From positions 62,001-126,000 of the forward strand of contig JAKVAX010000002.1 of the NCBI GenBank assembly GCA_022447625.1: 64,000 nt of DNA. Reading direction: 5' to 3'. The notes beneath the pieces were generated by a model that made no database searches, was not told where the DNA came from, and worked only from the letters and a program-made list of their open reading frames with translations. The position numbers and the translations under genes were made by a program. Each line of letters starts with the position of its first letter. The stretch's first letter is position 1. This DNA is from Flavobacteriales bacterium (lineage in GTDB: Bacteria; Bacteroidota; Bacteroidia; Flavobacteriales_D; Sanyastnellaceae). This document shows, piece after piece, positions 50,682-59,726 of this stretch.

Positions 50682-52926
50682 CTGCAAATTCAGGATATAA
50701 GCTCCTAAGGCGGAGTGCATACTCCGCACTTCGAGGGTCATTGATTTCTGATAGTAGTTGTGTCAAACGATATAGGGTGAATTTGTGTTCTGCATCCACT
50801 TGCAAAGCTCTGGAGAATTCCGATTCCGCGCTAGCGAAATCACCCAAGTCATAAAATGCCTTGCCTTGCCAGTAGCGAATCCAAACGCCATCTTTACCCG
50901 CACTTTCCGCTTTGCGGTAATAATCAATGGCGTCCTGAAACTGATCTGTCTTGTGCATATCACGCGCCAACTCATAGTATGGCTCAGACTCTTCTCTTAG
51001 CTCTACTTCAAATGTTCGAGCTATTAATTCTTGTTCTTTATTCCTCGCCTTCACCGCCAACTCAGCCCATTTCTCAATCGCTTTGAGGTAGTCACGACGA
51101 ATACGAACAGCCTTGTTGAGGTGAATCATCGCCTCGTCAAAATTTCCTTTCTTTTCGTACTGCAGCGCAAGATTAAACCGAAGCTGTGCATCGCTATTAT
51201 CGATGTCTAATGCCTGTCGGTATTGAAGAATTGCCTGATCAAGATCGCCTATCGATGCGTAAATGTTCCCTAGGTTTTTCCAGGCCGACGTGTAGTTCGG
51301 GTCAAGGTCAATCGCACGCTCATAAGCCGCAATCGCCTCTTGGTCTGCTCCACTTTCCGCACGAGCGAAACCCAAGTTGAACCACGCCTTGCTATAGTTT
51401 GGAAAGCGTACCAACATCTCTTCATACACCTTGCGCGCAATTTGCGGCTGGTCTTGATCTAAGTACAACGACCCCATATTGTACCACGCTTTAAGATAAT
51501 CAGGGGCAACGTCAATCAGCGCTCGATACGTCTCAATCGCCTTCTCCACATTCTTCTGATCACTGTAGATCTTACCTAAGTTGTAACGCGCCTTTACAGC
51601 CTTTGGGTTGATCTTAATCGCTTGCTCATAACATCGTACAGCGTCAGCATCATTCCCCGCGCTGCGGTGGGCCAAAGCCATATTATACCATGCCGATTCA
51701 TAAGAAGCACGCACTACTGTAGCTCGTTGGTATGAGGCAATGGCGTCGTCAATCTTGCCTTGTTTCTTCAACAGAATTCCACGATTCAAGTAGGCTTCAG
51801 CGTAGTTGCCATCTGAGAGGTCAATGGCTTTTTCATAGAGGCTGATCGCGGTCTCTAACTCTCCATTTCGGCTCGCAATTTTTGCTCTGTAGAAAAACTG
51901 CTGTGGTGCCAAGGTGTCTTGTCCATACACTTGATCAAAGTACTCTTCAGCGCGCACGATCAAATCATTGTTGATGTAGAAAGATCCCAGCAATTGTGAT
52001 AAGTCTTTGTCTGCAGGATTCAACTGCAAGGCTTTCTCAAAACTCTGCTGTGCATCGTCTGTGCGACCCATGTCTTCCAACACTACGCCTCTGTAATAGT
52101 ATGCCGGAGCATACCCCGGACGCAACGAAATGACTTTGTCTAATTCTTTTAGTCGATCCTCATCTTCGGCAACAGCCAAGGTGCGGTAAATCCGAGGCAA
52201 AATGTATGACGGAGCCAAGTTGATTGCCTCTTCAAAGTATCTGGTAGCTGCTAACGAATCGCCTAAGTTGAATGCTACCATTCCTCGGTAGGTGTTGGCT
52301 TTTGCTTTCTGTTCTCCGGCGGCATATTTGATGGCGTTATTTAACGCTAGCGCGGAAGTGGCCCACTCTTCAATTCGACAATGCATGATCCCTCGATTGA
52401 GCCACGCCTTGGAGTTCGCTGGCGAATGTGTCATCACCAATTCATACACAGAATCTGCTGCTGCATAGTTCTCACGACGAGAGTAAACCAATGCCAAGTT
52501 GATCAACGACGGCACGTATGCACTATCGCTCGCCAAGGCCTGTTCAAAAAGAATTTTCGACTCTACGGTTTGATCTGTGTGTAGGTAAATCAACCCTAAG
52601 TAATTTCGAATCGAGGGCTCTTCTGGGTACTTGTTGACCAGCGAACTGAAGAACTCTTCGGCACGATTGTATTGATTGCGGCGGTAAGCGTCTACCGCGT
52701 TCACAAAGAGTGAATCTGCTTCTAGACCTTCCGTTGCGTCAACGAATTCTTCGCGTTCGAACTGCCAGATATCATTTCGCTCATTGTTAATCACATCGTC
52801 TGTGATGTACACGATCGTCGGCTCCGCGCTTTTGTCGCGTGCCACTTGATCAGCCATAATCACAATCACAATCACAATCGCGAGGAAAATCAGGAAAGGG
52901 GTAGCTGTTGCTTTCTTCTTTCTCAT
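50665..52926 (-). CDS. Membrane-anchored TPR protein of the envelope operon
   Basis: One N-terminal membrane helix (ATPFLIFLAIVIVIVIMAD) anchors about 16 tetratricopeptide repeats spanning residues about 60-740 (for example AWLNRGIMHCRIEEWATSAL and AWYNMGSLYLDQDQPQIARK). Such long TPR scaffolds hold partner proteins in the periplasm. It is translationally coupled to the ATP-grasp gene upstream (ATGA) and overlaps the barrel gene downstream, so it may link inner-membrane and outer-membrane parts of one machine. Two exact copies of the dispersed motif and one weak one are in this gene. Confidence 0.85.
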   Translation of the reverse strand: MRKKKATATPFLIFLAIVIVIVIMADQVARDKSAEPTIVYITDDVINNERNDIWQFEREEFVDATEGLEADSLFVNAVDAYRRNQYNRAEEFFSSLVNKYPEEPSIRNYLGLIYLHTDQTVESKILFEQALASDSAYVPSLINLALVYSRRENYAAADSVYELVMTHSPANSKAWLNRGIMHCRIEEWATSALALNNAIKYAAGEQKAKANTYRGMVAFNLGDSLAATRYFEEAINLAPSYILPRIYRTLAVAEDEDRLKELDKVISLRPGYAPAYYYRGVVLEDMGRTDDAQQSFEKALQLNPADKDLSQLLGSFYINNDLIVRAEEYFDQVYGQDTLAPQQFFYRAKIASRNGELETAISLYEKAIDLSDGNYAEAYLNRGILLKKQGKIDDAIASYQRATVVRASYESAWYNMALAHRSAGNDADAVRCYEQAIKINPKAVKARYNLGKIYSDQKNVEKAIETYRALIDVAPDYLKAWYNMGSLYLDQDQPQIARKVYEEMLVRFPNYSKAWFNLGFARAESGADQEAIAAYERAIDLDPNYTSAWKNLGNIYASIGDLDQAILQYRQALDIDNSDAQLRFNLALQYEKKGNFDEAMIHLNKAVRIRRDYLKAIEKWAELAVKARNKEQELIARTFEVELREESEPYYELARDMHKTDQFQDAIDYYRKAESAGKDGVWIRYWQGKAFYDLGDFASAESEFSRALQVDAEHKFTLYRLTQLLSEINDPRSAEYALRLRSLYPEFADEKGI
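50824..50838 (+). repeat. Dispersed CGCTAGCG motif, exact 15-mer copy 10
   Basis: TTCCGCGCTAGCGAA is antisense in the TPR gene and coded as FASAES inside a TPR helix. Confidence 0.85.
52345..52357 (-). repeat. Dispersed CGCTAGCG motif, exact 13-mer copy 11 (reverse)
   Basis: The minus strand reads TTCCGCGCTAGCG, sense in the TPR gene, coded as SALA. The same gene thus carries the motif in two orientations and two frames. Confidence 0.85.
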
Positions 52927-53786
52927 ATGATCGTCCTCCTTAGCCCATCTTGATTAACGTTTTGAATTTCTAATCCTGGTCGCACATTTATCTCGAGCAC
53001 CATAGGCCCTTTGTGTTGATCAAAGGCGATATCTATTCCTAAATAATTGAGTGGAAATGCAGCATCTACCTTCAGACAAGTGTCGAGCACTTTTGGCCAA
53101 TCTGGAAGCTGCACTCCCGTAATTTGTTGTCCCGAATCTGGGTGAATCTCAGCATAAGATTGCAGGTCGAACACCTTCTTCAAGATGCCCGTTTCGATAT
53201 CTACGCCCACGCCCACCGCTCCTTGGTGGAGGTTCGCCTTACCATCTGAACTTTTGGTTGGAAGCCGAAGCATCGCCATGACGATTTCACCTTCTTTCAC
53301 GATGACGCGAACATCAGCAATCCCTAGGTGACATAGGTTAGTCACCGTTTTGTGGTGAATGATTTTCTCTTCGATCAGCACCTTATCATCCGCTCCGAAG
53401 CTGAATACTCCAAAGATGATGTTCGCGATGTGACGTTCAATGGTATCTTCTGAAATCGGTTTCCCGCCTTTGGTCCAACCGTTTTCTTCATCGTAATCAA
53501 CGATGAGAATTCCACCGCCTCCGGATCCCTTACTGGGTTTAATCACACAACTCTTGCGTGGAGTCGCTGCCCACTTTTCCGTGATGTCTCCTACACTCTC
53601 AATGACCATGAACTGCTCCGCTACCGAAACTTTCTGCTCTTCGAGGATCGCCTTCGTCAATACTTTATCATCTGCTAAATGGAAGTACTTCCTCGGATTC
53701 AATGGGTACACCAGTTTTAGGTTGCGCTCATTGATTCCCAGGGCCACCTGGTCGATCTCCTTACGTTTCTTGAACCATTTCATCAT
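52923..53786 (-). CDS. ATP-grasp ligase (alpha-L-glutamate ligase-like, RimK-related)
   Basis: The 287-residue protein matches the 'sugar-transfer-associated' or alpha-L-glutamate-ligase-like ATP-grasp group. SCVIKPSKGSGGGGILIVD is the ATP-binding glycine loop with its Lys, KVLIEEKIIHH is the hinge, and YLGIDIAFDQHKGPMVLEINVRPGLEIQN has the metal-binding Asp, Glu and Asn. It likely forms amide bonds between a carboxylate and an amine, perhaps adding Glu to an acceptor. The start at 53786 overlaps the stop of the transglutaminase-7TM gene (ATGA). This ligase plus membrane transglutaminase pair recurs in many Gram-negative bacteria. Confidence 0.82.
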   Translation of the reverse strand: MMKWFKKRKEIDQVALGINERNLKLVYPLNPRKYFHLADDKVLTKAILEEQKVSVAEQFMVIESVGDITEKWAATPRKSCVIKPSKGSGGGGILIVDYDEENGWTKGGKPISEDTIERHIANIIFGVFSFGADDKVLIEEKIIHHKTVTNLCHLGIADVRVIVKEGEIVMAMLRLPTKSSDGKANLHQGAVGVGVDIETGILKKVFDLQSYAEIHPDSGQQITGVQLPDWPKVLDTCLKVDAAFPLNYLGIDIAFDQHKGPMVLEINVRPGLEIQNVNQDGLRRTII

Positions 53787-55351
53787 CGCACTAACCATTT
53801 AAATCGACGGTACTCCGTTACTCGAAGTCCAATCCATCTTCCCAAGAGAAGCATGGCTGCGATAATTGTTAAGAAGAGCTCAGGGAAGGCGAGGAAAATT
53901 GCCTCCATGGTTGTTGAGTTCATAGCTACATAAGCGCCCAGCACAACCACCAGGGTTTGGATCGTAATCTTAATGGCGTCTTCGTATCCTTCCTCCATCA
54001 CAGTGCGCGCGAAGCGTTCAGCAGTAATAGTGATCACTACCACTGGGAAGAGGGTGATATAAGCCAACTCGGTGTAGTTCATTTTGATCCCGATGATTGA
54101 TAGCAAGATAAACGCGATCACCACAGTCACGAGCATGATGACCATCTTCGGGGTGTAGAGCATTCCGAGCCGCTCAAGCGGATAGTGCATCAAGCTTACA
54201 ATGACAATCACCAATACGAAAGCCAGCATTCCCCAGAGTAATCCGGTGTATCCAACTGCCACGGCAATCAGCGCTGGAAGGAAGACTCCAAAGGTTTTTA
54301 AGCCGATTACATTTCGGGCGATAGCCACTACCATCGCGCCTAGCGGCATGAGCAGAATAACCTTCAGTAATGACAATGGAATGCCTGCCTTTTCAAAGGC
54401 CGTCCACATTAAGTAGGTGTTGAAGGCGCTACTTTTCAGCTCGCTTGCCAACTTCGGGTTACTCACCAGTTTTGGCTGAATGATAAATAGGTGGTCGAAC
54501 TCAATGTTTGCTGTACGGCTGAATAGAAAATTGTCTTCTTTGTAGAGCTCCAGGTAGTTGGCTGGAATGGATGCAAAGTGCCCGTTCAAACAGTCAAATG
54601 GAACCCAAAAACCTCCCATGTAAACTTCTGCCCATTGGTGCGTGGTTTTCTTACTCCCTTGATCCATGATCAAGCCGCCGACCAATCGTGCTGGAATGCC
54701 TTTGTTTCGACAGAGTGCAACGAACAAACGCGACTTTCCATTACACGAGGCCTCTCCTAATTTCAAGGTAGTCAACGCATCGGTCAACCCCTTGAACGGA
54801 CGTGACTCCATGCCATTGATCTCAGTGAAGATCGACGTCAGGATGGGGAGGAATCGTTCCTCTGAACCCGTGAGTTCATCCGCCTTATCCAGGATCTGCG
54901 GGTGGTTGCTTTGGATCGCTGCCGTGCTGTTAAGGTATTGGTATACCGACGGCGGCAGGTCGCGTGGCACCACCATTTCAGGATCGATGTCGAACTGAAT
55001 CGCTTTTCCTCGTGCTTCGAAAGAGTAGCGAATGAGCTTCTTTCCGGTCACGGCTTGTGCAGTCCAGGAGACTCTTCGGCCCGTGGCGTCGTTCAACTGA
55101 GTGACCCCAAAGACACCCGTTTCTTGAATTTCATTTGTGATTTCCTGGCGCTCGTTAGAGATTGGCAACCAGGTGCTTACTTGTATCTCATCCCCGAAAC
55201 CTTCGATATCAAAAATTACGCTTACCTCGTAGCTGGTTGTCGGAAGGATATTATTGAATGAATATCCATACACGAAAACCTTTAACAAGATTAGAATAAG
55301 GGGGATGATCAGAAATAAGCCAGCGATGACGTGATAACTTCTGATCTTCAA
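53783..55351 (-). CDS. Transglutaminase-like protein fused to seven membrane helices
   Basis: TM1 (residues about 8-28) is followed by a periplasmic N-terminal domain, a transglutaminase core and a C-terminal block of about seven membrane helices from residue 340 on. The family is annotated as 'inactive transglutaminase fused to 7TM', but here the triad appears intact: Cys203 in GEASCNGKSRL, His238 in THQWAEVY, and Asp253 in WVPFDCLNG. It could therefore be a peptidase or amide-forming enzyme. Co-translation with the ATP-grasp ligase suggests a peptide made inside and processed or sensed at the membrane. Confidence 0.85.
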   Translation of the reverse strand: MKIRSYHVIAGLFLIIPLILILLKVFVYGYSFNNILPTTSYEVSVIFDIEGFGDEIQVSTWLPISNERQEITNEIQETGVFGVTQLNDATGRRVSWTAQAVTGKKLIRYSFEARGKAIQFDIDPEMVVPRDLPPSVYQYLNSTAAIQSNHPQILDKADELTGSEERFLPILTSIFTEINGMESRPFKGLTDALTTLKLGEASCNGKSRLFVALCRNKGIPARLVGGLIMDQGSKKTTHQWAEVYMGGFWVPFDCLNGHFASIPANYLELYKEDNFLFSRTANIEFDHLFIIQPKLVSNPKLASELKSSAFNTYLMWTAFEKAGIPLSLLKVILLMPLGAMVVAIARNVIGLKTFGVFLPALIAVAVGYTGLLWGMLAFVLVIVIVSLMHYPLERLGMLYTPKMVIMLVTVVIAFILLSIIGIKMNYTELAYITLFPVVVITITAERFARTVMEEGYEDAIKITIQTLVVVLGAYVAMNSTTMEAIFLAFPELFLTIIAAMLLLGRWIGLRVTEYRRFKWLVR

Positions 55352-55371
55352 ATAGCTTGCGGTTTAAATTT

Positions 55372-56121
55372 CTAAAGCAGGTTGATGCGTTTCCCGAGTG
55401 CATCTTTGTACGAACCACCAATCGGTATCTCTTTCTCGGTTCCTTCCAGTATCAAACCATTAGAAGTAATCGCTCGAATTCGATCCATGTTCGTTATGTA
55501 TGAACGGTGAACTCTTAAAAAATGTTTTCCTGGCAATTTTCTTTCGATGTCTTTCATGGTGCTGTGGATGGTGTATTTCTCCTCCGGCGTGTGAATGACT
55601 ACGTAGTCTTTCAATGCCTCTACATATAGCACCTCTTTGACATCTAACTTTACCAGAGCTGACTGGTGTTTCACGAACAAATACTCGGCGTCATCTTTGT
55701 GTTCCGCCATACTCTTCAAGAGCTCTGCTTCAATCTTAAACTCCTTCTCTTTTTTGTGCTTATGAATTGCCATTTCAATCGACGTATGAATGTCGATCTC
55801 TTTGAAAGGCTTAAGAATATAACCATGAGGCTCTGTCACTTTAGCTTTTGCCAAGGTGGAATCGTCCGCATATGCTGTTAGAAAAATGATCGGTATATCG
55901 ATCGATTTTTTGATCTGCTCCGCTGCCTCAATTCCGGTCATATCACCTTTCAACATGATGTCCATTAAGGCTAGATCCGGCTTTAACCTCCCCGCTAACT
56001 CCACTGCTTTTTCGCCTGTATCGGTAGATCCTATAACGTTGTAGCCCAATTTTTTAAGGCTTCTTTCGATGTCTTTTCTGACGATACTTTCGTCTTCAGT
56101 GACTAGAATGTTAACTGACAT
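55372..56121 (-). CDS. Response regulator with REC and LytTR domains
   Basis: Residues 1-120 form a receiver domain, with acidic residues near the N-terminus, phosphoacceptor Asp54 (LALMDIMLKG) and the conserved Lys in YILKPFKE. Residues about 148-249 are a LytTR DNA-binding domain (VLYVEALKDYVVIHTPEEK; FLRVHRSYITNMDRI). It is 15 bp downstream of the 7-PAS kinase and is its obvious partner. It probably controls this operon and possibly others. Confidence 0.93.
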   Translation of the reverse strand: MSVNILVTEDESIVRKDIERSLKKLGYNVIGSTDTGEKAVELAGRLKPDLALMDIMLKGDMTGIEAAEQIKKSIDIPIIFLTAYADDSTLAKAKVTEPHGYILKPFKEIDIHTSIEMAIHKHKKEKEFKIEAELLKSMAEHKDDAEYLFVKHQSALVKLDVKEVLYVEALKDYVVIHTPEEKYTIHSTMKDIERKLPGKHFLRVHRSYITNMDRIRAITSNGLILEGTEKEIPIGGSYKDALGKRINLL

Positions 56122-56136
56122 GTGAGAGGGTGGTGT

Positions 56137-59100
56137 TTATCGCTTTTCAAATGTAATCAAAAAGGTAGTTCCTGCTTCAGAATCGATCTTGATCTCTGCA
56201 TCGAGTTGTTCTACCAATGCGTAAACCAAATAGATACCCAATGAATCTGAATCTTCGTATTTAAAGTCTTTTGGGAGTCCAATACCATCATCCGCCACCA
56301 ACATCGCGATCTTCCCTTCTTTTTCGGTGATATTCAGGGTCAGGGTGCCTTTATCCCGATCAGGGAAGGCATATTTCAAGGCGTTACTTACAAGCTCGTT
56401 GATGATCAATCCGCAAGGAATGGCTTGATCAAGGTCTAAAAATATCTTGTCAAATTTCGTATCCAACTCCACTTGAACATCGCTTCGGCTATACGACAGA
56501 ATCAAATTCCGCGCTAGCGAAGAGATATAATCAGTGAATTCAATCGAACTAAAATCAGAAGTCTGGTAGAGTGTCTCATGAATGTAACTCATGGTTTTGA
56601 TGCGGCTCTGGCTTTCTTCAAGAAGCTCTAGTGTGCGTTCATCATCAACGAATGAACTCTGCAGATTCAAGATGGAACTGATCACCTGAAGGTTATTCTT
56701 CACACGATGATGTACTTCTTGAAGCAGCACCTCTTTTTCTTTGAGGGAGTTTCGAATCTTGAGGTCAATCTCCTTTCGATCTGTGATGTCATAAGCCAGA
56801 CATGACACCTCTGCCAGTTCATTCTTGATGCGCACTGGGTTGATGAAAACCTGTAACCACAACTCCCCGTCTTTCTCATTCAATACTGGAAGCTCGAACT
56901 GCCGTGCTTTTCCTTCTACCGCCGCCTCAAAGTTCTTCAACTGACCTTGGTATGAATCAGGATTGGTAAAGCCTTTCAAGGCCTCCAAGAAGTTATCTCC
57001 CATGGCATAGCTAGCGCCGAAATCGTGCTCGGTCCATCGGATGAAGTTCTGGTTGAACGAAGTTAATTCTCCATTGACATCCATCGTCCACATCATCATA
57101 TTCTCTGTCGAATTGAAGATGGATTCTAGCTTCGCTCCTTCTTTCAGCGCCACCTCTTCATGGCGGCGCAAATCAGTAATATCTCGATATATCGCACGAA
57201 TGGATTCCGCTTGACCTTCGTTATATCTAATTGAGCTATCGCCGAACACTTTGATGATGTTCCCACTTCGTGAAATGAAATCTAGCTCGAGTGGTTGTCC
57301 GCCGAATGCGGCGACGAGATCATTGCATTTGGAAATCGCATCGTTCGCTACAATCTCTTTCAACTGCATTTGATCGAGCTCTTCACGCGTGCTTTCCATC
57401 GCCTCCAAGAAGGAATTGTTCGCGTAAATAAATCGTCCATCGGCATCAATAGAGAAAATCAAATCAGACGCGTTCTCAAAGAGATCTCGGTAGCGCTCTT
57501 CACTTTCTCGAAGTTCGCGTTCTCTCTTTTTCAATTCAGTGATATCTCGCGCCACTCCCATGAATCCGACTGTCTCGTCTTCATCATTTTTCATGACACT
57601 GGCAGAAAGCAGACTCGTGAATGTTTTGCCAGATTTCGAGACCATTTGAATCTCTCCTGAGAAAGCTTCCTCGCTTCTCAACTCTTTCTGTATGCGTTTA
57701 AAATCGGTCTTGTTCCGATAGAGATTTTCAGAACTCTCACCCATGATTTCTTCTGAGCGATAACCAAACTGTTGCAGTGCCGCTTGATTGAATTCTATGA
57801 TGTGGCTGTTGCGGTCTACGGCAATGATCATATCAATCGAACTCTCGATAATATTTCGAGAGAAATCTTCTGCTTCACGCAATTTCTGCTGTGTTCGCTT
57901 ATGCTCTTCAATCTCCCGTTTCAAAACCACATTGATTTCCTCTGCCAACTGTGCACGCAGGGTTTCTTGCATCAACTTCATACGAAGTGTCACGTTGTTC
58001 AAGGTCACTTGAATCGATGGCTTGTAATCGTAAACAGAAAGGGTGGCTTTCAGTCCTAAGACCAATTCTTCATCACCTCTTCTAATCTTGTACTCGCGCA
58101 ATTCAATGTCTTCTCCTTCTCGCACTGATTGGAGATCTCGTTCAATTTGCAACGCATCCTCATGGTCAAAGAAGTTGGTAAATTTCTCTCCGTAGAGATC
58201 ATCTTCATCTTCTCCGTTGAAGAGTTTGATCCCCGAGCTATTGACATACTTGATTTCACCGTCGGTCAAAATCATGATGCCATTCGGTGAATTCTCTACT
58301 ACGGATTTAAAACGCTCAGTACTTTGCTCAAGTGCTTGTTCTGTGCGCTTTCTAGCCGTGATATCGTAGAAGAGGAATACACTAAAGTCTGTATTTTGGA
58401 ACTCGATTTTACTACCGGTCGACTCCAAGATGAGATGACGTCCATCTCGTGTACTGGTATAGATTTCCGTTCGATTCAGGCTGCGAATGCTGAGGGTTTG
58501 TTCCAGTCTTCTCCATTCACTTTCTGAAATAAAATCGAGTAGATCACGACCTAAAATTTCTTCTTGCTTTTTGTAGCCGAAAAGCTCCACAAATTGCTTG
58601 TTGCAGTCACGCACTTTTCGGTCAACTACAAACACAACCCCTTCAATCGCCACCTCAGAAAGAAGTTTAAAGCGTTCTTCACTTTCCTTCAGTGCTTCTT
58701 CGTAGAACACACGTTCACTGACATCTCTAACCACCAGCTGGATGTTCTCTGGATTGATTTCATCCAGGCGAGACAGGTTCAGCTCTGCATAGAACTGGCT
58801 GTCATCACTTCTTTTCGAAAGGACGCTTGAACGCTGGGGTTCTCCCATTCGCATGCGATCAATTTTGATGTCGAGGTATTCGCGTTCGCTAGGCGATAGC
58901 ACAAATAATCCATCTTTTTGATCGAAGACATTTAGTCCAACAAGATCATGCTTTTCCAGTCCGTAAAGCTCACAGGCACGCTTATTTGCCCTTACTACCT
59001 TCTTTCCATCAAGGAGCATTACTGCGTCCGCGCTAGCGTAAAATAAGGCCTCAAATTGATCCGAAAATTGTTTTTGCTGGGTGATGTCCACTAAAGTCCC

Positions 59101-59721
59101 TACAATGCTTTGTTTGCCGTTATAATCGATGACATAGGCATTTTCAACGCAATAAGCGATCGACTCATCTTTGCGTTGATAGCGAACTTCTTTGTTTCTA
59201 ACACTTCCTTCTTTGATCAGATCCCGAAGGAATTTCGCTCGGTCTTTTTCGTGAACGTACAGCTCATTTCCATTGAGCTTCGCCAACTCAGCCTTTGAGT
59301 ATCCCATCAATTGGCAGAAGGCATCGTTGTACGCTAGAATTTCTCCATCCAAGGTCGTCTCGTAGATACCGGCGACGTTATTTTCGAATACCTTAACAGC
59401 ATGACTCCCCGGGTAGATCATTTGAGGATGATGGAGGCTAATCAAAGCATGCGATTGTTCTCCACAAAACGGAGCAATCGTGACTTGACCAAAGGTAGAT
59501 GACTCTTCAACCACCCACTTCCCACTACTTAATTCTTCAGTAGATCGGGTGAATAAATCTTTAAGTTCTTCAGGAAGTGCGCTGTCTTTAGTATCAACAC
59601 CCAGGTTTTGGAGGAACCATTTTGCGCTGTCATTCACGCACACCATGGTGTGGTCAGCGGTGCTGACCACTAACTGTGCATCTTGATTACGTTCTACCCA
59701 CTGAAGGAGTGCTTTATTCAC
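56137..59721 (-). CDS. Cytosolic seven-PAS histidine kinase (HisKA_2 type)
   Basis: 1194 residues without membrane helices. After a degenerate N-terminal PAS-like module, seven PAS/PAC units can be counted (near residues 105, 215, 340, 465, 600, 720 and 850), joined by short coiled coils. The dimerisation/phosphoacceptor site is EVHHRVKNNLQVISSILNLQ around His1004, of the HisKA_2 class. The ATPase domain has GLIINELVSNALKYAFP, VADDGIGLPKD and SLGIYLVYAL. Multiple PAS domains suggest several internal signals (redox, small ligands). Two dispersed-motif copies lie in it. Confidence 0.9.
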   Translation of the reverse strand: MNKALLQWVERNQDAQLVVSTADHTMVCVNDSAKWFLQNLGVDTKDSALPEELKDLFTRSTEELSSGKWVVEESSTFGQVTIAPFCGEQSHALISLHHPQMIYPGSHAVKVFENNVAGIYETTLDGEILAYNDAFCQLMGYSKAELAKLNGNELYVHEKDRAKFLRDLIKEGSVRNKEVRYQRKDESIAYCVENAYVIDYNGKQSIVGTLVDITQQKQFSDQFEALFYASADAVMLLDGKKVVRANKRACELYGLEKHDLVGLNVFDQKDGLFVLSPSEREYLDIKIDRMRMGEPQRSSVLSKRSDDSQFYAELNLSRLDEINPENIQLVVRDVSERVFYEEALKESEERFKLLSEVAIEGVVFVVDRKVRDCNKQFVELFGYKKQEEILGRDLLDFISESEWRRLEQTLSIRSLNRTEIYTSTRDGRHLILESTGSKIEFQNTDFSVFLFYDITARKRTEQALEQSTERFKSVVENSPNGIMILTDGEIKYVNSSGIKLFNGEDEDDLYGEKFTNFFDHEDALQIERDLQSVREGEDIELREYKIRRGDEELVLGLKATLSVYDYKPSIQVTLNNVTLRMKLMQETLRAQLAEEINVVLKREIEEHKRTQQKLREAEDFSRNIIESSIDMIIAVDRNSHIIEFNQAALQQFGYRSEEIMGESSENLYRNKTDFKRIQKELRSEEAFSGEIQMVSKSGKTFTSLLSASVMKNDEDETVGFMGVARDITELKKRERELRESEERYRDLFENASDLIFSIDADGRFIYANNSFLEAMESTREELDQMQLKEIVANDAISKCNDLVAAFGGQPLELDFISRSGNIIKVFGDSSIRYNEGQAESIRAIYRDITDLRRHEEVALKEGAKLESIFNSTENMMMWTMDVNGELTSFNQNFIRWTEHDFGASYAMGDNFLEALKGFTNPDSYQGQLKNFEAAVEGKARQFELPVLNEKDGELWLQVFINPVRIKNELAEVSCLAYDITDRKEIDLKIRNSLKEKEVLLQEVHHRVKNNLQVISSILNLQSSFVDDERTLELLEESQSRIKTMSYIHETLYQTSDFSSIEFTDYISSLARNLILSYSRSDVQVELDTKFDKIFLDLDQAIPCGLIINELVSNALKYAFPDRDKGTLTLNITEKEGKIAMLVADDGIGLPKDFKYEDSDSLGIYLVYALVEQLDAEIKIDSEAGTTFLITFEKR
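56507..56521 (+). repeat. Dispersed CGCTAGCG motif, exact 15-mer copy 12
   Basis: TTCCGCGCTAGCGAA is antisense in the kinase gene. It is read here in the third frame, as SLARN in a conserved region between the H-box and ATPase domain. Confidence 0.85.
59029..59040 (+). repeat. Dispersed CGCTAGCG motif, near copy 13
   Basis: TCCGCGCTAGCG lacks only the first T of the 13-mer. It is antisense in the kinase gene and coded as YASADA in the second PAS unit. Confidence 0.75.
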
Positions 59722-59726
59722 GTTAC

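Noticed and set aside
51355-51369. TTCCGCACGAGCGAA as another copy of the dispersed motif
   Set aside because: Three mismatches, including two in the palindromic core. It could be chance in an Ala/Arg/Glu-coding TPR segment.
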